Assembly (NCBI GenBank): GCA_003508835.1 | Contig: PUFA01000027.1 | Span: 2,232,001-2,296,000, forward strand | Reading direction: 5' to 3' | DNA length: 64,000 nucleotides | Source: Eonycteris spelaea | Lineage: Eukaryota > Chordata > Mammalia > Chiroptera > Pteropodidae | In this document: in pieces, positions 37,676-50,869 of the stretch | Position numbering within the stretch: position 1 is the first letter of the stretch | How the letters are laid out: every line of letters starts with the position of its first letter | Program-made: the position numbers and the translations under genes | The notes under the pieces: model-generated | Databases searched by the model: none | What the model was told of the DNA's origin: nothing | What the model saw: only the letters and a program-made list of their open reading frames with translations

Positions 37676-40309
37676 AAAGGAATGTAGGAGACACAATGAG
37701 TCTGTCTGGAGATATGTTAAAATTTAAGATAGTGTGAGGATGGCAGACTATAGGAAAGTCTAGAGAGCAAGGGCAAAAGAATTTTCTGGATGGTGACATG
37801 GTGTAAAGATTGGGTGACAATATGTGAGAGCACCAAATACTGCCTTCCCTTTCATGAACTGTCATGGAGAGAAAGAAGACAAAAAGCTGAAGAGACAGCA
37901 GGATCCAGGAAAGGATAAGCATATGTATTTGTAAACTGAGGAAGAATAGTGTATGTAGCAAAGAGGATGGTTGGAGTAATTTCCTTGCTTGGGATACCGC
38001 ACCTCAATTCATGTAGTCGGAAATTGCTATTGATGAAGTTTAAGTGTTTGCTTCAGCAGAATATATCTTAGGAGGCACAAATAGTGCTAATGCTGATTTT
38101 CATCTTTACATTGGTCTTTTATGGAATGAATGGACCCTTATCCTTTCCTAATGATCCGATACTTATTTGCATCCTACTGCTCTTATGCTGTTGCTTTCAT
38201 GATTTTTTTTATGTCGATTGGAATTGTTCATAGATGAACTTCACTCTTTGTTTTAAAATTCTCCTCATCCTTTAACATTTCAATGTAGATTTCATATGCC
38301 ATACTTCTTGTTATCTGTGCTATAACCATCTCTGAGATGAGCGATTTTGGGCAGGCGTTTAGTTTATTGCACATCATCTACCGAAGCATATTATAAATTA
38401 TTACTATTAAGTATTTTTAATTGGCGATGAAAGAAACACCAAGAGTTACTGGATATTTTGTAAACTTGGACAAATCTGCCTCTTGAGGCCTTGGTTTTCT
38501 TGTTTGCAATTGAGGCTATGTCACTTGTAATTTATCTCTAAGACCCTTTCTCAGCTTCAACATCTTGCGATTCTTTGATTATCTCTTAAATATATTTGTA
38601 AAGTAACATCATCATAAATATTTGTGCTGTAATTTCAAAGGGAAAATTTTGGCCATCTTTTGTTGAAATATCAGAATGAATTTCTATTACGTTGCTCTTG
38701 AGAACGTTATTCATGCTATTGATTATTATAAAAACTTTAAAATGATTAAAATGTTAAATTCAAGGGAGAACATTTTTATAGAGGCTCCTTAGAGCAACTT
38801 GAATTTAGAAAGTATCTCTTGAACTATATATTAAAACACCTTGCTGAGGAACCTAAGAATAAAGAAAGAAATGTTTTTAATACAGTTTGCTGACATATTA
38901 ATTGCTTCACTCACTTTTTGTTCTAGAAATAGCTTTGCAGCATAGTTCAACATGATTGAGATATTGATAATTTTTTTGCACAATTTCTAATTTTTTCAAA
39001 CCTTTTTGCTCTTGTTTTCTTATGGCCACCTGTCCTTACAAAAAGGGCAATGAAATAGGGCAGAGTATAAAGGGTATGCTGGAAATTTAATATTTCAGAG
39101 AAGAAAGTTTTGTTCTTTGCCTATTTAATCTATTTCAGAGGAATTTCAAAAAAGTTTGTAGAGGTAAATTCATTCCTTATACGTTTATGTATGAGGAAAG
39201 TGGTTTTAAATGAAATGGCTCACACACATGTTAGGCTCCTTTCTTTTTTAAGTCAGATAATGAGTTATATTCCGGGGATGCTCATCTTCCAAATTATTTT
39301 CTGTACCAGCTGGAATACAGTGACTGGATTGGGACACACAATGGCTGATGAGGGCCAAAAAGGTTACTGAGTCATGACCATGGAGGCTTCTTTCCAGGAG
39401 TGACCAGACGAGAAGCTTTAAGAGTATTTGGTGGTTTTCCCTTGATGCTTTTGGACTGGCATGGATGGCCCGAGGAACTGAGAAGTTCTGTGCCTTGAGT
39501 CAGTCACTCTGTAGTGAGTGACTTTTTCTTTCATCCACTTCAGAGCTCTCATCCTAAAATTACTTTTTATTTCTGTGCTTCTTTCAAAAATATGTCAGGA
39601 CAGAACTTCATGGAGTGTACATTCACACTGGAAAATTTGTCTAATCTTGAAGACAAGGATCTTAAATAGTACTCAGTCAGAGGCGCCCGCGCAGGCTTTT
39701 GAAGGGTTTTTCTTCCATTGTAACGGACCTCAGTAGATGAAAAGAGAAAAACAACTTTATTGGTTGGAGTTTAAGATCCACTTGTGAGTCAGTGCTGTAT
39801 TGATAGGTTCCTTTACTAAGCACTTTTTCAGATAAAATAGATGTACAAAGTTGTTACACAAAAGAGGAAAAAGATATAAATTCACACTGTTTATTAGGAA
39901 TCTACTGATATGTTTTTTTTTTTTTTTGAAAAAACCTTTCCTCAGGGGGAAAGGCAAAACTTTATTGTAGGTGTCTAGTTATCATCTTGTGTACTAATAC
40001 ATAAAATGTATTTGTTTTTAGAAGTTTATTCTGTAGATAGAATAATAAAGGACAACAATTTAAATTATGACACAATTATTATATTATAGGCTATACCCAA
40101 AGTACCCATTCCCTCTTAGATATTTTAAGATCGAGCACTGAATATTCAAACAATCCTTAAAAATAAAAGCTGAACCAGAAATGAAAATTCTTAATATGCT
40201 AGGGAAAGCAGAATATAAGAATGATAATAATGTAAGTCAGATCTCCATTGACTTTTGCTATCTGTGCGTAACACTGAGTAAACATTAACAGGAAATTAGC
40301 CCTACATAC

Positions 40310-40630
40310 AGTATTTTTATTCTATTCAGCATGAAAATGATTTGTGATTATTTGGGATAGATTCCTAAAAATGAAATTATCGGTTAAAGTATTTAAATCG
40401 CCTGATCCGTACTGGCTGCATTAGTATTCGGAAAGACTGTGCGCATTTTGGCACTGCATTGGCCTGGCTTCTCCCAGCCCCCGTGCCACAGCCTCGTATT
40501 CTTCATACGTTTTCACTTTGGTAGATGAAAAATGTCTTTCGTAATCTCCATGTATTATGTTGATTTATCGGTGCGTTAGAATGTTTTCGCGTGTTAACAA
40601 GGCTTCCTTGGATGTGAGTTCTCGGTGTGG
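40310..40630 (-). mobile_element. HAL1/L1M fragment, antisense, with many CpGs
   Basis: Degenerate antisense LINE blocks are visible: 'gggatagattcctaaaaatgaaattatcggttaaag', 'ccgtgccacagcctcg' and 'gtagatgaaaaatgtctttcg'. CpG is unusually frequent for such an old repeat. Confidence 0.55.
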
Positions 40631-40689
40631 TGGTTTTGTCAGTGATAGTTAGGACTCTATCAAAGTCTTATTCGCCTTGGTAGAAAGTT

Positions 40690-40920
40690 AACAGAACTCA
40701 TGTATCCAGTAACAGGGAAGTGGTTAAATTCATTATGACATATAGCGTAATCGGATAAAGCTGTTAGGAAATGTTTAAAGATGAGAAATACTTTATAATA
40801 TAATATAGGGTAAAAAGATTGGTTATATACTTAATATACATTTTTATCATGATTGGAACATCAAAATGTTAACTCTGTTTATTTCTGGACGGAGAGAATA
40901 AAGGTGGTGTTTTAAAAAAT
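40690..40920 (+). mobile_element. L1M/HAL1 fragment, sense
   Basis: 'aacagggaagtggttaaattcattatgacatatagcg', then 'gaaatgtttaaagatgagaaatac' and 'gttatatacttaatatacatttttatcatgattgg' follow the order of an L1M 3' portion. It is opposite in orientation to the neighbour at 40310-40630. Confidence 0.45.
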
Positions 40921-42584
40921 TATTTATATTTTTCTCGATTTACTAAATTTTTTACAGCGAGCTTATGTTACTGCTTTAAGTATATAAAAAAGATGATGAG
41001 GTCACAAGTGAGATGATCAGTAATAACAAGAAGTTTACAGAAACAGATTTTTAATACTGTCCAAGATTCTCATTTATTTTTAATGTAATTTTCTTTAGAC
41101 GTCAGTGTCACAGAAAAAAATTTGGTTGAAGATTATAAACTTATGAAATACTGAAGAAAGTGTTAGTCTAAGAAAATGAGTGAACTTTTGACAGCTGAAT
41201 TCATTAAGCAAACACTTTTTAATCCTTGGTAAACTTGATCCTATATTTGTGGCTAAGCTTGAAAGTATTATGTGGGGAGACCTTCCAATGTATTTTAAAT
41301 TATGATAACATTTGCATAGGTGTTAGATATTTTTCTTGAGTTACTGTTGCATATATGATATCCTAGCACGTTACATAAAATACGCTTTTAAAAACAGGCA
41401 TATATTCTGGATTTGATATGAAAAATATTTTAATGAATAGTCTTATTAAAAATAATAAATATTTGTTTAAAGAAAGCTTAACAATTCTCCCATGTGAGAT
41501 TATATCCTTCTATTTGATCTGTTAAATTATTGAGCCTTAGCAGGTTTTCTCTTTCATAAGTTGAGAGTCATCAAGTTTAGTATCTTGCCTATATGCAATC
41601 CTATGAAAACACTTCCATGCACTCAGTAAAAACAGGATTTTGAGTTCTAGACCTCCACAGTGTCCTTTTGAATATATTTCCTGTTCCCAAACATCAGCCA
41701 ATATGTAGTTTCCTGTTGTTGTTCTTAACAAAACTTTTAGCTAAGACAGTCATTTGATGTATGATTAGACTATAAGGTAGCATATAATAATATTTTTAGT
41801 TAGAGTCAGAGAGTCAGTTTGTCTCAGACATTGGGTAGTGTTCCACCTTTGAAAAGTTTAGGTAGAAAGTGCTGGAGTTTATAATGATGAGAAAAATATT
41901 TTTACTGGGTGGCAGAGTTTTCTGAAATGAGAAATTTAAAGTATTTCTTCTGGCCTAATTAGATCAACTGACAGATCTTACTCTTTTAAGCAACTTGGCA
42001 TTTTTTTAAGCTCTGATGAAGTCCTAATTAAATTGCCTTACTCTATAACATGGTGCTACATTATCAGTTTTCATCAGGTATACTTAAACCTTACTGTAAT
42101 ATGGTGAATACATTTTATTTGGATTTTTTTAGAATACCGAGTTTAGAGTAGTAATAGTAGATGTGTGTATATAATTGTAAGGATTAATTAGAGGGGAAAA
42201 AAGCAACGTTATTGTGCACCCAACCAAGTTTGAGGTGAGACTTGTGGTTTTCCACTGGAGATGATGGTGCGTGTGGAATTTTTATATCGTGAGCCCCTTC
42301 TCTGAATAACGAGTTTTGTGACTAGGAGGTGTCAGGAGCTGGAGTGCCCTCAGGAGATTGCTCCATTTGCAGATGTAGCAGTCAGAAGTTTTAGTTTTCG
42401 AAGTTACTTGGTTTTGGTTCTTAATATCTGGGGAAATTTTACCCTTAATTTAGAAGGACACTATCGACAAAAAGGAGTTTATCCATTTTACTGGAGGATG
42501 GTGGAAATAGACTGTAAATACTGATGAAAGACATTTGAAGGTGTCTTTTTCCATGTCTTGTATTTAATGTTTAGGTCATAATAT

Positions 42585-43133
42585 ATTATTAGTCAGGGTT
42601 CTCTTGAGAAACAGACCCATTAGGGTGTGTGGTGTGTGTGGTGTGTGTGTGTGTGTGTGTGTGTGAAGTAGGGGGTGGGAGGAGAGAGAGATTGATCGAT
42701 CGATTGATTGATTGAAGGAGCCGGCTCACGTGATTATGGAAGCTGGCAAGTCTAAGATCTGCAGGTTGGGCTGGCAGGCTGGAGACCCAGGGGAAGAGCT
42801 GATGTTGCAGTTCAAGTCCAATCGCCGTCAAGTTGGAGACCCAGAGAAAGACCCAGGCTGGATGGAGACTCAGGGTTCAGGTCCGAAGGCTGTCTGCTGG
42901 AGACTTCGTTCTTGTTCAGGGGAAGTCAGTCTTGTGTTTGTTCTATTCAGGCTTTCAACTGATTGGATGAGGCCTACTCACATTATGGAGGGTCATCTGC
43001 TTTACTCAAAGTCCACCAACTTATATGTTGATCTCACTCAAAAACACGCTTACAGAATCGTGCAGAATAATGTTTAGTTATGTATCTGGGTACCATGGTC
43101 CAGCCAAGATGACACACAAAATTAACAGTCACA
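42585..43133 (-). mobile_element. ERVL-type LTR (MLT2-like), antisense
   Basis: The + strand reads 'attattagtcagggttctcttgagaaacagacccat', a GT microsatellite, 'ggagccggctcacgtgattatggaagctggcaagtc', 'ttcaactgattggatgaggcctactcacattatggagg', 'tactcaaagtccacc' and 'gatgacacacaaaattaacagtcaca'. This is the reverse complement of an LTR beginning TGTGA and ending near TAATA. It is about 550 bp, a solo LTR with no clear target duplication. The open frames within it are incidental. Family name is from memory. Confidence 0.75.
42625..42714 (+). repeat. (GT)n tract followed by a (GATC/GATT)n tract
   Basis: A GT run with two interruptions fills 42625-42665, and a GATC/GATT tetranucleotide run fills 42691-42714. 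Both lie inside the LTR, where related copies carry shorter runs, so they seem to have expanded after insertion. Confidence 0.85.
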
Positions 43134-43239
43134 GTCAGGGTTTCTCATTTGAAGCTGTTTCAGGAAAAAAAGCTCCATTTCCCCACACATCTTAGTGGAG
43201 GAATTGTTTTTCTTGCGGAGGGGTTCTCCCTCTTGCAGC

Positions 43240-43425
43240 ATGATGTAGGATGATCATGTGATTTGGGATCAGACCTGGACTCAGATCCTGCTGACATATG
43301 ATCTTCTCAAGAAAGTTTGTTTTGAACTTTGAAAGCAGGATTTTGTTTCATGGTTGTGTCTTCAGGATTTGCACACTGCCTAGCACATAGTAGGCACACA
43401 GTGTCAGTAGCCTTGACACCCATCC
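43240..43425 (+). repeat. Possible MIR/L2-like remnant
   Basis: 'gggatcagacctggactcagatcctgctgac' and, after a gap, 'gcacactgcctagcacatagtaggcacacag' are the front and end signatures of MIR-like repeats. The middle is lost. Confidence 0.45.
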
Positions 43426-45244
43426 CCCTTGCTCCTTCTCTTCCCCTTTCCTCTTCTGCCCTCCCTCATCTGAAGGCCCAGAGAGAGATGATAGTGATAA
43501 TAGTTGTACATGTATAATGATTATATAATTTATTTATAGATAAAATCCTTCAAGTTAGCAGTTATAAATGAAAGCCGAATAATTCCATTACAGATTGTAA
43601 TCTTTTCCGGCCCCTGCGCTGGCTTGCTGAAGCAGTTGTGATCTCTTTTGATTTAGGAAATCACAATCTATTACCCTGTAAAGTAATAACAGTCTAGAAG
43701 TAACCAGAAGCAGTCATTAAAGTATGGTTGCATGAAATAGGGCTGTGAGAGTGGAAGGGGGAGAGTATTCATTTGCCTTAACTTTATTTCTGCTTTGAGT
43801 GATTGCTCAAGCTTATAATTAGTTGCAAGAGAATATAAAAATTGAGGCTCCATACAAAAGTTTTAAAGCTCCTTATTTAGAAATTGCAGTAATTTGCCAC
43901 AACTTTGGTAATTTGAATACATGAGTATATCTGTATTCTTACGTGAAAATTATTGAAAATTTAATTAAAGAAAGCCACTGAATTATTTCTTACCATTTAG
44001 TCTCTTCCCACCTTTTATTTCCTGATCTATTATTAAAATGTGGTTTCTCTTGTTCTTTTCAGTCATCAGAGAGGAATTACTTTTTTTTTTTTTGGATCAT
44101 TTCTGCCCCCCTGCTCCTTTGATTTTGATTTTAGAATTGTCCTTGGTTTTAAATCCAGAGCTAAGTTATAGTTTTGTAATTATTTTGGTAGTCAGTGTCT
44201 TATTATCTAAGTAAGCTCTTGCTGAATATGACTTTGATTTATCCAGGAAACAGCTTTCCATTTTTCTCAGGGACTTGTAAGTAATTAGTAATAAACTTCA
44301 TGGGAACAAATAATCCAAGGTCTTGAAATCGTATTTTTTGTCTCTATGTTTCCTCCGTGAATTACATTATCTGGAAACTGTCTGGCAGTTGTTATTAGGC
44401 TGGAATATGAAGTGGCTTTGCTTGTTTGGGTAACTTTGTTTATGTACCTAATGTATATCATTTCCCCCAGCAGGATAGCTTTTAATGCCGCTTTAAGGAA
44501 GAGAACTGCTCAACTGTTTTCTGCATTTTTTTCTTTTTAAATAAAAACAGTAACTTTTTTTGAGTTATGTACATTTCTGGAGACACACAAAAAAGTGTTC
44601 TGTAAAAAAAAATAACTTTTTAGTGATGGTGATGTTGGTAAGAATATATGACACTGTGGAAAGTTCATCATTATTATTTGAATAGATAGAGCCAATATGT
44701 CAAATGTGATGTTATTACTGCTGAATATTTTTCTGTTTTGAGATTAATATGATTATGACATTCTATAATTATTGTGTGGGAATTGTCAAGGCTGATAAAT
44801 CACTTATTATTTGGGTGTATTTATAAATAACTGGTTATGCCGCAGTTATTTAGAGAAGTATTGTCTTCTGAATGGATTGATAACAGTCAACAAAATTATT
44901 GAATATTCTTAATATGTGTTGAGCTTTGGGTTCAGCAGCATGAGTATTAAGATAAATAAGTCCTTGCTCTTCAAGAAATTTCTTGTAAAAGAGAAGAAAA
45001 CATTTATGAGATATTGTGATAAGTAGTGTGATTCAGCTACATATAGAAGATAACCATATATAATCTATTGTATAAACTGTGACTCTTCTCAGAATAAAAA
45101 GGGGTGAATAATAATCACACTTATTTGAGAAGTTAGCTTGAGTGTGTATTTGTATTTTATTTATATATACTTATTTACTTAATAAACAAGCAAAATACAT
45201 ATACACACTCAGACTAGTAAGTGTTTGCAGAGAAAGGGGCAGGT

Positions 45245-45710
45245 GTGCAAGGTAGCGGGAAGGCATGGAACACAGAAAAACATCTTATCTTGCAGATATT
45301 AAAGTAGCTTAATATTTTGGGGACATAGTAAGGCAAGGGCAGATCAGGAAGTTTACTTTGTGCTAGTCTTAGGAGTTTGTATACTTTTCTGAAAACTTAT
45401 CAGCCATTGGAATGGATTTGAGAGAGGAAAGTGTTGGAGGGATTTGTATATCAGAAAGAGCACTCTGATGGAGATTGGAAGATGGGTTGAAGGAACAGGT
45501 GTGGAAGTGGGCATGGGGTGGGTATGCAGGGGTCCAAGTGAACAGGGATACTGATGAATGTTTGTAAGAATGGAGGTCAAGGCAAAGGGCAGACTGGGGA
45601 AAGATGGATTAGGCAGAGGATGATGAGAAGAGATGATTTTTATAAAATTAACTTTTTAGTGCAAAAATCATATACTACTATTTCTTACTCATCTGTGTAT
45701 TTTTCCTTCC
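45245..45710 (+). repeat. Probable ancient purine-rich interspersed repeat
   Basis: 'gccattggaatggatttgagagagg', 'gaaagagcactctgatggagattgg' and 'ggatgatgagaag' follow a pattern common in mammalian genomes, and it seems to resume after the hAT insertion at about 46020-46400. I cannot name the family. Confidence 0.4.
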
Positions 45711-45954
45711 CTGTAAAGCAAGAGTCCCCAACCCCTGGGCTGTGGACCAGTACTGGTCTGTGTTCTGTTAGGAGCTGGGCTGCACAGTGGGAGGTGAGTT
45801 GCCCGTGAAGTAGTGAAGAAGCTTCATCTGTATTTGCAGCCGCTCCCCAGCGCTAGCATCACCACTTCAGCTCCACCTCAGATCATAAGGCATGAGATTC
45901 GCGTAGAAGCACTGGTCCCTGGTGCCAAAAAGGTTGGGGATCCCTGCTGTAAAG
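45711..45954 (+). mobile_element. Short non-autonomous hAT element with intact 8-bp target duplication
   Basis: The element (45719-45946, 228 bp) starts CAAGAGTCCCCAACC and ends GGTTGGGGATCCCTG, near-perfect inverted ends. It is flanked on both sides by the identical 8-mer CTGTAAAG (45711-45718 and 45947-45954), the hallmark of hAT transposition. The interior includes 'gctgtggaccagtactggtctgtg' and 'cactggtccctggtgccaaaaagg', again mutually inverted. No coding frame; it would need a transposase supplied elsewhere. Confidence 0.9.
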
Positions 45955-48245
45955 GACCTTGCCTAGTGCTTGGTTTATAACAGGTACTTAGCAAATGAGA
46001 GATGGTAAAGGAATTAGCTGGATATAAAGAATGAGTTGATTGTCTTTGAGCCATCATTTCTGAAATGGGATGGGTAAACTAATGGGGGCCTTGGAGCGAA
46101 GGCTGTGATCTGAGAGCTGGATCCAGGTATCTATGCCATTGGGTACTGTGAGGCTGGAAAAAGGCAGTAAGACCTGATGAGAGTGTTTGTAGGCAGCATG
46201 ATGGAGCAGGCCCTCATTTTGGAGGAATAAGGTTTGAGAAATAGTGTTTAGGAAAAAGCTCAAAAGAGAAGATAAGAAATATTTAAAGAAATTCAGAGGT
46301 TTAATGAATGACCTTGCTGGTGGGTTGATGGGTAAAGAAAGGAACTCTGAATAATTCTGAGGACAGCTGGTGGTATCTATTGATTGAGACTGGGTGAGGA
46401 GCACCTCTAATCAGGGAAGGTAAAAGAGGCGCAGAGTTTAAAGATATTGACTAATAGATAGTTCTGATCAAGTAGATTAGTACTATTGGACCATTTAAAA
46501 TATATAATAGGAATTTAGGGCTGTGTATAAAGTTGGTGGCAGACTCGGAGCCAGAGTTCAGGGCCTGAAAGAACCAGTGCTGTGCTTGCCTTGCAGGTTA
46601 CTGTATCCATCCGCAGCAGTCAGGTGTGCAGATTGCTGGTGCCTTCTGCAGAATGACTTTGTGTGGTCAGCTAGAAGTTTTTCTTTTTTTCCTTTGCAGA
46701 TTTTTCTAGCTGTATTTTTCCCTCTGATACGATGGATCTGTAATGCTCCTAAAGGCCCCAGAGTAATACACATGAAAATTATTCTAAATCAGCAGTAGAC
46801 CAAAATAGTATTTCTTTCAACTTTATTTTACATTGCTAAAATAAGTACTCATCAGTAGGATGTCATGTTTATTTTCTTTTCTGAAGGCATGGGGAGCTTC
46901 GGATGGTGTTCTGTTAACTCCTATTTATGACCTAATTCATTTCAAGCAATAGCCTTTTGACAGGTCATTGTAAATTAAAATCTTTTTCCTGTTGGCTTAA
47001 TGGCACACAGTGAGATTTTGTTTCTGGAAACAGATGTCACCTTATAAAAATACTAAAATTAGTCATGAAAATGAATCAAGAGAACATACAATGAAAGTTT
47101 GTGCAAATGCCAGGTATATTAACCAACACAATCATAATGTTAATGTTCCTTTTAGGGGATTTTTCTGCATGAATTAGACTGTGGGTTCTTAAAATACCAC
47201 TTCAGCGTGTGAGAATGTGTGCCTCTGAAAGTGTTTTGATGGGAGTGGCTGTTTCCATGGCTATTTCTTCTTCAGTGAATTTTTGCTGCTGAGTCTTCGC
47301 TGTCCTGGCTTTGGCATTTACTTCACTGGAGGTAGGTGCTGGGCTGGGCAGTAGCCAGTTTTAAAGGCAAGTTTAGTTTTATTGCTGTTGTAATAATATA
47401 AGCTGGCAAATGCTTGTGCTTGAACCTTTGTATCTCAGGAGTGGCTAGAAATAGATCTGCTTAATATTGGCCCTCCTTAGAAAGAATGGGTTATTATTAT
47501 TATTTTTAAGCAAATCAGTATTTACCAACTGAAATTTGCTTTGGATTTTTCGCTGTTATATTTTGCTTTATGATTTTGTAAATTGTGTCAAAAATATTGA
47601 TTGGTACTAACTCTCCACTTGAATTCCTTGAAATGAAAGTGCTGGCTTAGATGATCCTCATTCTTGAAGTCTCTTATAGTTGTAAAATCTCATATAATTC
47701 TTAATTTGCTACCTGAATAATTAGACCCCTTACTTTTGTGAACGTTGTTTTGAAGTGTGAATTTGGTGTTTTTGACGTTTATTAGAACCGAGGCAAAGTT
47801 TTAGAGAGGTAATTCTGGAAGTTAAATTTAGGTCTATGTTAAAATTGAGAGAATATGTATTCACAGCATTTGACCTTGGAAATATAGGTAGGAGTGGTTG
47901 AGAGGAAGGGAAAAGGGATGGAGGAACTAATTGTGACAGTTCATGAATTAAATTAACCACCTACTCTACCAATAGTAATTACGGTACATCTTTTTTTATG
48001 CTGTTCATGATTTACTAAGATGGAGATGGAGATTCCAATTTACTTGGGGCATATGCTTTGTTTGTCAGGAAGGGTAATAGGGTTTTGATTCATCTACGTG
48101 TACCATCTGATTTCCTGTGTGACTGGTACTGCGTAACTGTGAAACAGATGGTTAGGAGTGCAGTACATATCTGTAGAACAGCACTGTGTGACGAAATATG
48201 TGACTATGTGATTAAAAGCCAGGAAAGAATTAGCGTTGACTATAA

Positions 48246-48360
48246 AACACACACACACATAGATTTGCCTTTGTGTGTGTGTGTGTGGTGTGTGTGTGTG
48301 TATACACACATATATACATATATATACATGTGTATATACACATACACATCTCTGTGCACA
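48246..48360. repeat. Opposed (AC)n and (GT)n tracts with a TATA/CA-rich tail
   Basis: An AC run (48247-48260) is followed by a GT run (48272-48300) and then alternating TA/CA/TG sequence up to 48350. The arms are complementary, so this stretch can fold into hairpins. All of it is alternating purine-pyrimidine. Confidence 0.85.
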
Positions 48361-49094
48361 TAATTAGTGTCCTACCATCATGTAGGAAAATTCCACTGCT
48401 TTAGTTGTTAAGAAGAGTTACATTATCAAACTACAAAGCTGAAAGAAATTCTCTGAAAACATAGTTTGCTGTGATTCCACTTGAAATGTGCACATTTACA
48501 AAGCAATTAACAGAGATAAATTTATTATGGTTCAGTTTTTAACTACAGGCTGCTCCCTCTCTGAAAAGTCAGAAATACAAGTTGAAGTTAAAATATTCTG
48601 AACTATTTGAATAAATGCCACCGAAGCACGTAAAATATCATAATGCTGCTTAAGTCATCACTGAATTTAGGTAGACAGGCAGAGAGATCATAATAGAATT
48701 GAAGTGGGAGTCATTCTCCTCCCTTCTCTCAGCAGCACTGGAGACAGCCCCAGTGTGGTTAATGCTGTGTGCTTATATTTGAAAATCAGCATGGTCGGGT
48801 CCTCTAACCTGTAGAACTCAGGTGAGCTGAAGTGGGGGCATCATAGAGCAAAGTAGTGAGGTATAGTGAGATTAGGGTGCTCCCAGCCCCCAGGTAAAAC
48901 ACCTGAGTAAATATTAGCTTAATGCTTTTGTCTCTATTCTGTCACCAGCTAGGATTTCTTTATAATTGAAGGAATTTTCCTAACCACTTGAACAGTTGAC
49001 TCTAATAGAATACCAAGAAACAGTCTTAACTCCAGTTTTAAAAAAAAAAAAAAGCTGTTGTAGGTTCCTAGGATAGGTATGCTATCCATTAGCA

Positions 49095-49325
49095 ACATTC
49101 AAGCAAGTGTTTGAGTACCTGCTCACCCTACCTCCTCCCCATCTCTAGGAAAGTCATTTGTGCTTCATCTCACAAAATTCTCTTTTAAAGACCCCTTTGT
49201 TATTCTGCGTTAGCTAACTAATCTTCATGACCGTGAGCTCCTTAAGAGTAGGAAACTCCACGACTTTGTAATTTTTAAGTCTCTATTTTCTATGGCTCAA
49301 ATTAGGTGCTCATAAATTAATTGCG
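49095..49325 (+). repeat. LINE-2 3' end
   Basis: 'catgaccgtgagctccttaagagtaggaaactccacgactttgta' and 'aattaggtgctcataaattaattgcgaatgac' reproduce the L2 3' end signature in order. Confidence 0.7.
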
Positions 49326-50505
49326 AATGACTGCAGCTTTACAGCCATCTACCCACAGTTTTGTTACATGAGTTTCCAGAGCTCAGTACGCACTAACGAA
49401 GCCTATCAGTTGCAAGTCTATGGCAATAAGTGGTTTGGTTTCACACAGAATTATATGAATCTCATGTCAACTGTTTTTAAGAGGAAAATTGGAGAAATTA
49501 AAAAAAAATTTGTTTTCTCTCTTTTGAGAAGATGAAGATATTCAAGTACCTAATGACCCTGATGATGGATATTGGCTTTTTCTGTAAATTGGTATATCTC
49601 ATTTTGGATAGATTGTGAAGCCATCTCATTTCTTTGTTTAATTTGAAATAACTTTGAGGATTAGTTTTATTTCATAGATTTGTAATATTGCATATACTTA
49701 TTTGTTGTGAGTTTTCTTTCAACATGGCGATATTTTAGACATCTCTCCATAATCTCATGGAGGGATTTGTTCCCTAAACGTATGACATTGCTTATGAGAG
49801 GGGAACAAATACTTGAGGTGTTATTTATTTAAATGACATGAACTCTTTTTGCCAGTGGAGGAGGTGCTTTATGAATTTCAAGCATCTCTTTACTGTGTAC
49901 CCTTCTAGCAGTCTGGGGTGTATAGAATGGTGTTTCAATTCCTTATTTATTTAGATTTTGTTTTTTATTTAAAGTGATTATTGTGAAATATATTGCTGAG
50001 ATTTTTATATCATTATAATTGTTTTATGTGTAACTCTTATTTTTTCCCATCGCATTTCTATTTTGGATATTTTCCTTTTATATGATTTAATTTTTCCCAT
50101 GAGAAAGTAATTGGAGCCCTTGAATCTGCTCTTTTCTTTTGTGGCTTGTTATGTATAAACATCATATGGTTGAAGTCGATATGATCAAATTTTTTCTTTT
50201 AGTTAACAAAGCTCAATTGTGATTGTTTCAGCAACAGAAATTTGAATCTGATTTTATTTTAGACGTAAATTGGTTATAATTTTTGTAAGATCTAGACTCC
50301 CTAGTTAAGTTGATATGTATGTATAATTTTGTCACTAAATTGCCATTTACTTAATATTTAAATTTCTTAATCTTACTTTTGGGGTTTCCCCTCTATACTC
50401 TCTCTTAGTTTCCTTTTCTACTAACACTTTCTACTGTTTTTCATTTCGTTTTGCTTACTTACATAAACACATTTGTTTCTTACTCAAAAACTTCAGTTTT
50501 AGAAG

Positions 50506-50508
<3 letters not shown>

Positions 50509-50545
<37 letters not shown>
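50509..50545 (+). repeat. Perfect (TG)n microsatellite
   Basis: About 18 uninterrupted TG units, the longest pure dinucleotide run in the window. Likely to vary in length between individuals. Confidence 0.95.
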
Positions 50546-50548
<3 letters not shown>

Positions 50549-50869
50549 TTTGTGCTTGGATTTCACAAAGGATTCCAAGTGATTTACAGCCAGAAAATAC
50601 AATTCAAAAACTAATTAGGAATAAAGCAAAGAGGGGCCCAAATGTGGAGATTATAAATCAGCAGAATTGCTTCTCTGTTTGTGCCTTGCATGTGATCTTA
50701 AACATCCTGTAGATCGCAAGGAATGGCAGGTATACCTAGTCGTATGTTTCTGATGCTAAGGATAAGTAAGCAGCATTGTCTACTTTAGGAGCCACAAAGC
50801 TTTCGTTTTGTTTCTAAGGAAGAAGTTTTTACATAAGACATCATCATGTTGATGATAATAATAAAAATA

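Noticed and set aside
39499..39524. AGTCACTC...GAGTGACT inverted repeat as a regulatory hairpin
   Set aside because: An 8-bp stem is expected by chance many times in a window of this size.
42712..43077. 121-codon plus-strand frame
   Set aside because: It lies wholly within the antisense ERVL-type LTR, so it is an incidental frame in repeat DNA.
48058..48363. 101-codon plus-strand frame
   Set aside because: Its C-terminal third is translated AC/GT microsatellite, and there is no recognisable protein.
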